A DNA stretch of 6,795 nucleotides. It comes from an uncultured Bacilli bacterium. GTDB lineage: Bacteria > Bacillota_I > Bacilli_A > RF39 > UBA660. This document shows, one piece after another, positions 1 through 6,485 of the stretch. The first letter of the stretch is position 1. Each line of letters begins with the position of its first letter. A model generated the notes under the pieces. It was not told the origin of the DNA. It made no database searches and saw only the letters and a list, made by a program, of their open reading frames with translations. The position numbers and the translations under genes are program-made. Location: contig CAKPHY010000041.1 of NCBI GenBank assembly GCA_934162285.1, forward strand, positions 1 through 6,795, in the 5' to 3' direction.

Positions 1-49
1 TTCACAATAACCAACTACCTTTTTTTAATTATATCAAATATTTTATTGC

Positions 50-90
50 GAATAAATTTTACTCCTTAGAGCTGTTTATTCTTCTTTTTG
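50..90 (+). terminator. Possible weak terminator upstream of parC
   Basis: An interrupted inverted repeat is visible: GAATAAA (50-56) pairs with TTTATTC (75-81). A short inner CTC/GAG stem (62-64 with 69-71) closes a CTTA loop. The T-rich run TTCTTTTTG follows directly. It could end transcription of a gene to the left. The outer stem is all A/T except one G-C pair and the two stems are separated by unpaired bases, so the call is weak. Confidence 0.22.
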
Positions 91-91
91 T

Positions 92-120
92 TTGAAAAAT
101 AAAGGTTTATTTGCTATAAT
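92..120 (+). promoter_or_regulatory. Sigma-A type promoter of parC
   Basis: The -35 element TTGAAA (92-97) and a perfect -10 TATAAT (115-120) are separated by 17 bases. TGC just before the -10 makes it an extended -10. The expected transcript start is near 127, which leaves a leader of about 27 bases. A good ribosome binding site AAGGAG (140-145) lies 8 bases before the parC ATG. This implies that parC and the genes after it have their own promoter. Confidence 0.8.
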
Positions 121-153
121 TATCTAAGTGAATAATTACAAGGAGTGATTTAA

Positions 154-2697
154 ATGGCTAAAAATGTTGAAACAGAAGAAATATTAAAAAGAATTCATGA
201 TTATTCGCTTGAAGAAATTATGGGTGAACGCTTTCGCAGATACTCAAAAACCATTATTCAAGATCGTGCTATCCCGGATGTTCGTGATGGCTTAAAACCA
301 GTTCAAAGAAGAATCCTTTATTCGATGTTTAGAGATGGCTATACTTATGATAAACCATACCATAAATGTGCTAAAACCGTTGGTAATGTTATGGGTTCAT
401 TCCATCCACATGGCGATTCAAGTATATATGAAGCTATGGTCCGTATGAGTCAATGGTGGAAACAAAATACCCCATATATTGATATGCAAGGTAATAATGG
501 TTCAATGGATGGCGATGGGGCAGCAGCCATGCGTTATACTGAAGCTCGTCTTGCTAAAATTAGCAATGAAATGTTAAAAGATATTGAAAGAGATACCGTA
601 AATTTTGCACCAAACTATGATGATTCATGTTTAGAACCAACAGTATTACCAACTAAATTTCCTAATTTGTTGGTTAATGGTACCAATGGTATAAGTGCCG
701 GATATGCAACTAATATACCCCCACATAACTTAGGTGAAATAATTGATGCTACTATTAAAAGAATAGACGATCCTAAATGTACTTTGGATGATATTTTAGA
801 AATAGTAAAAGGTCCAGACTTTCCAACAGGAGGTGTTGTAAGTGATCAAAAAAACATTTATGAATGCTTAAAAACAGGTCGTGGTAAAGTAGTTTTAAGA
901 GCTAAATACAGCTTTGTCTCTGAAAAAGGTAAAGAGCAAATAATAATCAATGAAATTCCATTTGATGTTAATAAAGCTTTACTTGTAAAAAAGATAAATG
1001 AAATTAGATTAGATAAAAAAATTGACGGAATTGTTGATGCTCGTGATGAATCCGATCGCTTAGAACCATCAAGAATTGCTATCGATGTCAAAAAAGATGC
1101 CAATAAAGAATTTATTATTGGTTATTTACTTAAAAATACTGAATTACAAATCAATTATAACTATAATATGGTAGCTATTGTTAATAGACGACCTATGACT
1201 TTAGGAATCATTGAAATATTAGATGCTTATATAGCCCATCAAAAAGAAGTAATAACGAGAAGAACTAAATATGATTTAGCTTTTGCATCGAAAAGAGAAC
1301 ATATAGTTGAAGGGTTAATAAAAGCTATTTCTATACTAGATGAAGTAATAACAACTATTAGATCTAGTTCTAATAAAGCAAATGCCATTGAAAACTTAGT
1401 AAAAAAATATGAATTTACAGAAGCTCAAGCTAAAGCAATAGTAGAATTACAATTATATCGTTTAACTAATACTGATGTTACCGATTTAGAAGAAGAAGCT
1501 GCTAATTTGCACAAAAGCATTGAATATTTAAATAGTATTTTAGCAAGTGAAAATAAATTAAAATCAGTAATAAAAGCTGAATTAAAGAAAGTAAAAGACG
1601 AATATGCAACACCACGTAAAACATTAGTACAAGCATTATATGAAGAAATAAAAATTGATAACAAAGAAATAATTCCTAAAGAAGACTGTGTTGTCGTAAT
1701 AACAAAAGATGGATATGTTAAAAGAGTTCCAGTAAGAAGTTATCAAGCAAGCGAAGAAGATACTTTAGTTAAAGATCTAGACTACCCAATCGGTATATAT
1801 CAAGTAAATACTTTAGATACAATTTTATTATTTACTAATATGGGAAATTATCTCTATTTGCCAGTTCATGAAATCCCTGAATTAAAATGGAAAGAACTAG
1901 GAAAACACATAAGCAATATTATCCAAATATCAGCTGGAGAAGAAATAATTGCTTCAATTCCGGTTTATGACTTTAAAGCTAAAGAAATTATAACTATTTT
2001 TACTAAAAACGGAATGGTAAAGAGAACTAATTTAGAAGAATTTGAAGTTCAAAGATATTCAAAACCTTTAGTAGCAATAAAATTAAAAGATGATGACCGT
2101 GTTGTTGATGTTACTAACATTAATGGTGATTACACTTTTGTTGTAACCTATAATGGTTTAGCTTTGTGGTATGATACTACTGAAATCCCTGTTACCGGCG
2201 TTAAAAGTGCAGGAGTAAAATCAATTACTTTGAAAAATGATTTCGTTGTAGATGGTCATTTATTCAATAATAATATGGAATTTATTACAGTTGCAACATT
2301 AAAATCAACTATCAAAAGAGTACGAATTTTAGAATTTGAAAAAACAGCACGAGCTCGTAAAGGAATTCAAATTATACGTGATGTAAAAACCAATCCTTAC
2401 AAAATAGCTAAAACCTTAATAATTTCTAATCGTTCTAAAATCGGAATAAAATATGCCAACGAAATAGATTTAATGAAAGTTACAGAAGCACCAATTTTAG
2501 ATCGTTATTCAACCGGAACAGTAATTTCTAAAAACCGACTAATTACAATATTTGAAGAAAAAACTTTAACTTCTAAAGATTTAGAAGAAAAAGTAGAAGA
2601 AATTGAAGAATCAGGTGAAAAGCAATTATCATTAGGGGATATTGATAAAAAAATAATTTCATTAGATGATTATTTAGATAAATTTAAAATAGATTAG
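154..2697 (+). CDS. parC: DNA topoisomerase IV subunit A (ParC/GrlA)
   Basis: ParC is the DNA-cleaving subunit of topoisomerase IV. With ParE it forms an A2B2 enzyme that decatenates daughter chromosomes and relaxes supercoils. The active-site tyrosine is Y128 in AAMRYTEARL. The quinolone-region motif HPHGDSSIYEA spans 84-94; S89 and E93 match the usual drug-sensitive residues (Ser80 and Glu84 of S. aureus GrlA). The breakage-reunion core covers about 30-490 and the C-terminal beta-pinwheel about 500-800. The GyrA box (QRRGGKG) is absent: the equivalent stretch near 529-536 reads SYQASEED, which favours ParC over GyrA. At 847 aa it is slightly longer than typical Gram-positive ParC (about 800), mainly through an acidic Glu/Lys-rich tail after about 800. 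The ATG at 154 has AAGGAG 8 bases upstream. parE, often next to parC, is not seen in the 153 bases upstream. Confidence 0.97.
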   Translation: MAKNVETEEILKRIHDYSLEEIMGERFRRYSKTIIQDRAIPDVRDGLKPVQRRILYSMFRDGYTYDKPYHKCAKTVGNVMGSFHPHGDSSIYEAMVRMSQWWKQNTPYIDMQGNNGSMDGDGAAAMRYTEARLAKISNEMLKDIERDTVNFAPNYDDSCLEPTVLPTKFPNLLVNGTNGISAGYATNIPPHNLGEIIDATIKRIDDPKCTLDDILEIVKGPDFPTGGVVSDQKNIYECLKTGRGKVVLRAKYSFVSEKGKEQIIINEIPFDVNKALLVKKINEIRLDKKIDGIVDARDESDRLEPSRIAIDVKKDANKEFIIGYLLKNTELQINYNYNMVAIVNRRPMTLGIIEILDAYIAHQKEVITRRTKYDLAFASKREHIVEGLIKAISILDEVITTIRSSSNKANAIENLVKKYEFTEAQAKAIVELQLYRLTNTDVTDLEEEAANLHKSIEYLNSILASENKLKSVIKAELKKVKDEYATPRKTLVQALYEEIKIDNKEIIPKEDCVVVITKDGYVKRVPVRSYQASEEDTLVKDLDYPIGIYQVNTLDTILLFTNMGNYLYLPVHEIPELKWKELGKHISNIIQISAGEEIIASIPVYDFKAKEIITIFTKNGMVKRTNLEEFEVQRYSKPLVAIKLKDDDRVVDVTNINGDYTFVVTYNGLALWYDTTEIPVTGVKSAGVKSITLKNDFVVDGHLFNNNMEFITVATLKSTIKRVRILEFEKTARARKGIQIIRDVKTNPYKIAKTLIISNRSKIGIKYANEIDLMKVTEAPILDRYSTGTVISKNRLITIFEEKTLTSKDLEEKVEEIEESGEKQLSLGDIDKKIISLDDYLDKFKID

Positions 2698-2723
2698 CAT
2701 ATATTATTATAGGTGATATAATT

Positions 2724-3077
2724 ATGGCTAAAATTGACGATTTCAAATCATTTGTCAAAAATAATCCTCGTTTAATAAATCATGTTAAATCAGGAAGTAT
2801 GACTTGGCAAAAATTTTATGAAATGTATGATTTATATGGAGAATCTAATGACGTTTGGAAAGATTATATAGCAGCTGGTACAACTGCAGCGGCAGCTACA
2901 GCATCATCATCAGGATTTCTTGATTTCTTTAAAAACATTGATCTAGATGGCGTCCAAAATGGCGTAAACAGTATTCAAAGAGTTATTGGCGTACTTCAAG
3001 AAATAAGTGGTAAAGATACCAAAGAAGTAGCCAAGGATTACAAACCAAGACCAGTTTATAAATCATTTGATGATTAA
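2724..3077 (+). CDS. ylbD: YlbD-like protein (putative coat protein family)
   Basis: This 117-aa protein resembles Bacillus YlbD, whose family is labelled 'putative coat protein' without a firm biochemical role. The signature is the N-terminal block: FKSFVKNNPRLINHV (7-21), then TWQKFYEMYDLYGE (27-40), with VWKDY at 44-48. A low-complexity Ala/Thr/Ser stretch (about 50-63) follows, then a predicted amphipathic helix (about 65-95) and a charged, Pro-containing tail. There is no signal peptide or clear membrane span. The start is well placed: AGGTGAT (2711-2717) lies 6 bases before ATG, and the gene begins 26 bases after parC, so it is probably co-transcribed. The next gene overlaps its end. 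Nothing here shows that the host makes spores, so the coat role should not be assumed. The family match is from memory of conserved residues and from synteny with ylbE and rsmD. Confidence 0.75.
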   Translation: MAKIDDFKSFVKNNPRLINHVKSGSMTWQKFYEMYDLYGESNDVWKDYIAAGTTAAAATASSSGFLDFFKNIDLDGVQNGVNSIQRVIGVLQEISGKDTKEVAKDYKPRPVYKSFDD

Positions 3078-3294
3078 AACAGTTCAAACAAAAATAAAAA
3101 GTAATCCACGATATTTAGAATACTTACATACCCATTCATATTGGTATAAAGACTTAAATCGAGATCCCAATAATTTTAAAAGATTTGAAGAAGATGCTAG
3201 AAAAAATTTAAAACTACGACCAGCCGATAAAATCGAGAAAACATTAGATATGATCGATATGCTGCAAACAATATTAGGTTCAATTAATGGGTGA
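3070..3294 (+). CDS. ylbE: YlbE-like protein of unknown function
   Basis: This small, soluble, charged protein (74 aa from ATG 3070) has no signal peptide or membrane segment. The family-like core is the N-terminal VQTKIKSNPRYLEYLH (5-20) followed by SYWYKDLNRDP (23-33). It ends in a predicted helix (about 53-70). It resembles Bacillus YlbE in size, in the W-Y-x-x-L-x-R-x-P pattern and in its place after ylbD; the molecular function is unknown. TTG at 3067 is also in frame, but ATG 3070 is preferred as the ordinary start codon. No Shine-Dalgarno sequence is visible before either. The first 8 bases overlap the end of ylbD, so translation probably depends on ribosomes finishing ylbD. It ends in TGA followed at once by an in-frame TAA. 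Confidence 0.72.
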   Translation: MIKTVQTKIKSNPRYLEYLHTHSYWYKDLNRDPNNFKRFEEDARKNLKLRPADKIEKTLDMIDMLQTILGSING

Positions 3295-3299
3295 TAAAA

Positions 3300-3827
3300 A
3301 TGCGTGTTATAAGTGGTAAATACAAAGGAAGAAATATAGAAGGATTTAAATTAGAAGGTACAAGACCAACAATGGATCGCGTTAAAGAATCCCTTTTTGC
3401 AATAATTCAAAGTAAAATTCCTAACTCTAATATTCTTGATTTATTCGCAGGAAGCGGAAATCTTGGAATTGAGGCTCTATCAAATGGAGCTAAATCCGCG
3501 ACTTTTGTTGATCTTAATAAAAAATGTACTCAAACTATTAACAACAATATTAAAAATCTAAAAATAGAAGAAAAAGTAGACATTTATAATGGTGACTTTA
3601 GAAAATTTTTAAAAACAACCAATCAAAAATATGACATCATATTTTTAGATCCACCATATCATATAAATATCTTAAATGAAGCTATTAAACTAATTGAAGA
3701 AAAAGAAATTTTAAATGAACAAGGACTTTTAATATGTGAATATGATAAAGAAAATCCTATTTCTTCTTTAGAATTATTAACTGAAAAAAAATACGGAGAT
3801 AAATATATAAAAATATATAAAAAATAA
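3300..3827 (+). CDS. rsmD: 16S rRNA (guanine(966)-N2)-methyltransferase RsmD
   Basis: RsmD uses S-adenosylmethionine to methylate N2 of G966 of 16S rRNA in the small ribosomal subunit. The protein is 175 aa from ATG 3300 and begins MRVISGKYKGR, the usual RsmD N-terminus. RPTMDRVKESLF (22-33) is the family's substrate-side motif. The SAM-binding motif I is DLFAGSGNLGIEAL (47-60), with acidic D71 at the end of the next strand. The catalytic motif IV, DPPY (117-120), is typical of N-methyltransferases acting on an exocyclic amine. Length is near the family norm (about 180-190). An upstream in-frame GTG (3291) is rejected because it would add residues before the conserved MRVISG start. GGGTGA (3289-3294) lies 5 bases before the ATG and overlaps the ylbE stop. 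It matches ylbH, which in Bacillus is normally followed by coaD; here the gene that follows is an exporter instead. Confidence 0.93.
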   Translation: MRVISGKYKGRNIEGFKLEGTRPTMDRVKESLFAIIQSKIPNSNILDLFAGSGNLGIEALSNGAKSATFVDLNKKCTQTINNNIKNLKIEEKVDIYNGDFRKFLKTTNQKYDIIFLDPPYHINILNEAIKLIEEKEILNEQGLLICEYDKENPISSLELLTEKKYGDKYIKIYKK

Positions 3828-3864
3828 AAAATATTTCGCGAATGAAATATTTTTTTTATTTTTT
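3826..3864 (+). terminator. Rho-independent terminator after rsmD
   Basis: A perfect 12-bp inverted repeat is present: AAAAAATATTTC (3826-3837) and GAAATATTTTTT (3844-3855), with the 6-base loop GCGAAT. A T-rich run continues to 3864. The stem is almost all A/T, so it may leak. It overlaps the last bases of the rsmD stop codon and should separate the parC-rsmD unit from the export module. The A-run and T-run make it usable on either strand. Confidence 0.7.
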
Positions 3865-3875
3865 AAAGGAGTGTT

Positions 3876-3909
3876 CCCTCTCTAAATTGTATGTTATTAG
3901 TAGGGGAGG
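3876..3909 (+). promoter_or_regulatory. Candidate leader hairpin hiding the exporter's ribosome binding site
   Basis: The pyrimidine-rich CCCTCTCTA (3876-3884) can pair with TAGGGGAGG (3901-3909) at 8 of 9 positions: six Watson-Crick pairs, two G-U pairs and one C-A mismatch. The loop is 16 bases. The right arm contains the Shine-Dalgarno sequence GGAGG (3905-3909), which extends as GGAGGTGA and lies 6 bases before the exporter ATG. In RNA this fold would mask the site. No convincing -35/-10 pair was found between the rsmD terminator and the ATG, so the promoter of this module is unidentified. Pairing is read by eye. Confidence 0.3.
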
Positions 3910-3915
3910 TGAAAT

Positions 3916-5973
3916 ATGAAATATCCGTTTGTTAAACAAGATGATTTAAAAGATTGTGCTGCATCTTCATTGCTAATGATTATCAAATATTATAAAGGGT
4001 ATATTAGTAAGGTTCAATTAACTGACATGTTAAAAACCGATAAAAATGGAACTTCAATATATAATTTAGTTGAAGTTGCTAAATACATCGGCTTTGATAC
4101 TAAATGTGGTAGAACTAAAAATTTAAAAATATTAAAATTACCTTGCATTGCTTATGTTACAATAGATAAAAAATTTACGCACTTTATTGTTATCTACGAA
4201 ATTGAATTTAAAAAAGAAGAAATGTTAATTGCTGATCCAGGAAATAAAATTAAAAAAATTAAATTCAAGGAATTTCAAGAGATTAGTAATGATATATTTA
4301 TTATACTTTATCCACTAAAAAAAATACCTTATCTTAAAAATTACTCAAAACTAGAATTTATAGTGCAAATATTCAAAAAAAATAAAACCTTAATTTTAAA
4401 AATTATCCTTACCTCGTTAATAATAAACACATTTATCATACTATCATCATTTAGTTTTAATATACTAATCGGTACTTTAAATTACGATTATAGCCTTAAA
4501 TATATTTTCTTTTTTGCTTTTTTAACTATTATTTTAATGAAAATAATAACCTTATATTTAAGAAATATTTTAAGCATTACTTTTAATACTGAAATAAGCA
4601 AAAATTTGACAAATGAGATGTTTAATAATATTTTGCATTTCCCTTATATGTATTATTGTAATCGAACAACTGGTGAAATAATTTCCCGGCTAAATGATAT
4701 CGAATTAATTAAGACTTTTTTAAATAGTTTAATCATTAATCTTTTTGGAAACTTGCCATTAATTATAATGTCTTTAATATTTATGTTCGGTGTTTCTTTG
4801 AAACTAACATTAGTTACAATTTTATTAATTATTATATATTTTATTATAGTTAAATTCTTTAAATATCCCCTAAGAGAAAATATAAAAAAATATCATAACT
4901 TAAAAGATAAAAATACTTCACTAATGGTAGAAACAATTAATTCTTATGAATGTTTTAAAGGAATAAATGTTTTAGAAGAAAAAAATACTTTGTTTAAAAC
5001 CAATAATTTTAATTATTTGAAACAAATAGAAAAATTTTCTAGAGTATTTAATTTTGAGTTGATTCTAAAAGAAATGATCGATAATGTTGGTTATTTAGCT
5101 ATTGTTCTACTTGGAGCAATAGAAATAGAAAATAAGAATTTAGACATTAATTCTTTGATAACTTTTAGTTTTTTATTGAACAATTTCATGAATCCTATTA
5201 AAGAAATAATCGATTCTAATTTAGAATATGAAGAATCACTTAATAGTTTAAATCGCATTTTAGAACTTAATTATGATGTAAAAGATAATGGTAAGATAAA
5301 AACTATATCTAATTATGATATAAAAGTTAAAAACTTAACTTTTTCTTATAATGAAAAAAGGATTTTAGATAATATTTCTATTAACATTAAAGAAGGCGAA
5401 AAAGTTGTGATAATGGGTCATAGTGGTTGTGGGAAATCAACTTTATTAAAGATTTTGAAAAAATATTTAGAAGTAGATAATGAATTAATTAAAATCGGTA
5501 CTTATGATTTAAATGATTACAGTAATGAAGCTATAAATAGTATCTATTATATTTCTCAGAACGAAAATCTTTTTACCGATACATTTTATAACAATTTAAA
5601 ATTAGAACGTAATTTGACTAATGAAAGAATTATAAAAATATCAAAATTATGTTATATTCCTAATATTTTGAAAAATAAGCCATTAAAGTATAATACTTTA
5701 ATTGAAGAAAACGGGTTTAATTTAAGTGGTGGCGAAAAACAAAGAATAATTTTAGCTCGATCAATTTTAGGAAATTTTAAAATATTGCTAATTGATGAAG
5801 GAACTAATGAGATTGATGTTTCATTAGAAAGAAAAATATTAAAAAATATTTTCAAAGAATTCAAAAATAAGACAATAATATTAGTTAGTCATAGAGACGC
5901 TAATATTGATTTGTTTGATCACTTGATTGAAATAGAAAACGGAAAGATTAAAATTGACGTTAAAAGAAACTAA
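3916..5973 (+). CDS. Peptidase C39-containing ABC exporter for double-glycine leader peptides
   Basis: A single protein cuts leaders after Gly-Gly and exports the mature peptide across the membrane (PCAT/LagD/LanT type). The N-terminal cysteine protease (about 1-135) has catalytic C14 in KQDDLKDCAASSL with Q8 as oxyanion-hole residue, H89 in FTHFIVIYE and D107 in IADPG. The membrane domain has hydrophobic spans near 158-184, 197-217, 270-292, 296-315, 389-404 and 411-428, and the exporter motif TTGEIISRLND at 251-261. The nucleotide-binding domain (about 455-680) is complete: Walker A GHSGCGKST (501-509, K507), Q-loop Q548, signature LSGGEKQR (603-610), Walker B LLIDE with D627 and E628, and H-loop H659. 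At 685 aa it is near the family length. All protease and ATPase residues are intact, so it should be active. It probably works as a homodimer. Its substrates are most likely the two double-glycine peptides encoded at 6342-6646. The gene is visibly more AT-rich than parC. Confidence 0.95.
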   Translation: MKYPFVKQDDLKDCAASSLLMIIKYYKGYISKVQLTDMLKTDKNGTSIYNLVEVAKYIGFDTKCGRTKNLKILKLPCIAYVTIDKKFTHFIVIYEIEFKKEEMLIADPGNKIKKIKFKEFQEISNDIFIILYPLKKIPYLKNYSKLEFIVQIFKKNKTLILKIILTSLIINTFIILSSFSFNILIGTLNYDYSLKYIFFFAFLTIILMKIITLYLRNILSITFNTEISKNLTNEMFNNILHFPYMYYCNRTTGEIISRLNDIELIKTFLNSLIINLFGNLPLIIMSLIFMFGVSLKLTLVTILLIIIYFIIVKFFKYPLRENIKKYHNLKDKNTSLMVETINSYECFKGINVLEEKNTLFKTNNFNYLKQIEKFSRVFNFELILKEMIDNVGYLAIVLLGAIEIENKNLDINSLITFSFLLNNFMNPIKEIIDSNLEYEESLNSLNRILELNYDVKDNGKIKTISNYDIKVKNLTFSYNEKRILDNISINIKEGEKVVIMGHSGCGKSTLLKILKKYLEVDNELIKIGTYDLNDYSNEAINSIYYISQNENLFTDTFYNNLKLERNLTNERIIKISKLCYIPNILKNKPLKYNTLIEENGFNLSGGEKQRIILARSILGNFKILLIDEGTNEIDVSLERKILKNIFKEFKNKTIILVSHRDANIDLFDHLIEIENGKIKIDVKRN

Positions 5974-6340
5974 ATATATTAACAATTTTATAATAACGTT
6001 TATTTTGTTTTTGATAATAATGATCGCTTTAAGCTTTTATCAATTTGATAGTTATATCAAAGTTTATGGTGAAGTTAATGATCAAAATATATCTATTTAT
6101 TTAAGTGATAAAGAACTTAGTAGTTTGGAATATAAGTTAAAATATAAAGATGTAGAGTATAATTTTGAAATAGTCGATATTACAAATAATTATATGCTAA
6201 ATGGTAATAAATTAGTTAGAAATGTGAAAATAAAAAGCGAATTTACAAGCAAAGATTATATTGTTGAGTTGTATCTGAAAGAAAATAAAAGAGACAATAT
6301 TTATGGCTATATATATTCAAAATACATGAAAGGAGATTAG
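5954..6340 (+). CDS. Small single-span membrane protein, probable mini HlyD-like export accessory
   Basis: This 128-aa protein has a short N-terminus, one membrane span (about 12-31) and an outside domain that looks beta-rich. The segment YIKVYGEVNDQNISIYLSDKE (34-54) recalls the stretch after the membrane anchor of HlyD/MesE-type accessory proteins, where a V-x-G-x-V strand leads into the beta-barrel. The long coiled coil of full-size relatives (about 400-500 aa) is absent. The start is TTG 5954, overlapping the exporter by 20 bases, with a weak GGAAAG (5941-5946) 7 bases upstream. The first in-frame ATG (about 6020) would cut into the membrane span and is rejected. Its position between exporter and substrate peptides points to a role in export; immunity to the peptides is the main alternative. 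No enzyme motif was seen. The HlyD link is inference from fold-like pattern and context, not a firm match. Confidence 0.6.
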   Translation: MTLKETKYINNFIITFILFLIIMIALSFYQFDSYIKVYGEVNDQNISIYLSDKELSSLEYKLKYKDVEYNFEIVDITNNYMLNGNKLVRNVKIKSEFTSKDYIVELYLKENKRDNIYGYIYSKYMKGD

Positions 6341-6341
6341 G

Positions 6342-6485
6342 ATGACAACTTTATCAAAAGATGAAATACTTAATTTAAAAGGTGGCGCTTTAAAGTGGGG
6401 TGTAATTGGTTTAGTAACAGGAATAATTACTTTTATTATAGGAGTTATTGATGGCATTACTAATCCTAAGAGGTGTACAAAATGA
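6342..6485 (+). CDS. Double-glycine leader peptide 1 (candidate two-peptide bacteriocin precursor)
   Basis: This 47-aa precursor has a 15-residue leader MTTLSKDEILNLKGG matching the classic pattern (L4, E8, hydrophobic 12, G14-G15). Cleavage after G15 would release a 32-residue core, A16 to K47. The core is hydrophobic with a likely membrane-active helix over about 19-39. GxxxG motifs occur at G23-G27 and G34-G38. A basic tail (K43, R44, K47) brings the net charge to about +3. The only cysteine is C45, third from the end. AGGAG (6331-6335) sits 6 bases before ATG, which lies 1 base after the stop of the accessory gene. The stop overlaps the ATG of the next peptide. No lanthionine-forming residue pattern or modification enzyme is seen, so an unmodified class II-like peptide is likely. 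A signalling peptide is an alternative. Confidence 0.85.
   Translation: MTTLSKDEILNLKGGALKWGVIGLVTGIITFIIGVIDGITNPKRCTK

Noticed and set aside
28..56. Possible minus-strand promoter (TATAAT at 33-28 with TG upstream) for a divergent gene
   Set aside because: The -35 region is poor, the DNA is nearly all A/T, and the leader left before a possible GTG at 5-3 would be very short. No coding can be verified at the edge.
858..1103. Minus-strand ORF of 81 aa inside parC
   Set aside because: It lies wholly within the strongly supported parC gene, has no ribosome binding site I can see, and its composition is that of a reverse-frame shadow.
1425..1664. Minus-strand ORF of 79 aa inside parC
   Set aside because: It is antisense to the conserved parC coding region and has no recognisable protein features or start signals.
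154..2697. GyrA instead of ParC
   Set aside because: There is no GyrA box where it would be expected (near residues 529-536), and the QRDR and length fit GrlA/ParC.
3067..3069. TTG as the ylbE start
   Set aside because: It is in frame, but an ATG follows directly and no binding site favours TTG.
3291..3293. GTG as the rsmD start
   Set aside because: It would add three residues before the conserved MRVISGKY start, and the GGGTGA binding site fits ATG 3300.
3835..3842. TTCGCGAA palindrome as a protein-binding site
   Set aside because: It falls in the loop region of the rsmD terminator and is more simply explained as part of that stem-loop.
5652..5864. Minus-strand ORF of 70 aa inside the ABC exporter
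   Set aside because: It is antisense to the signature and Walker B region of the exporter; that conserved coding explains the open frame.
6342..6485. Mycoplasma genetic code (TGA = Trp)
   Set aside because: Reading through the TGA at 6483-6485 meets further TGAs within a few codons, while the neighbouring ATG starts a clear leader peptide. Trp in the genes is written TGG.
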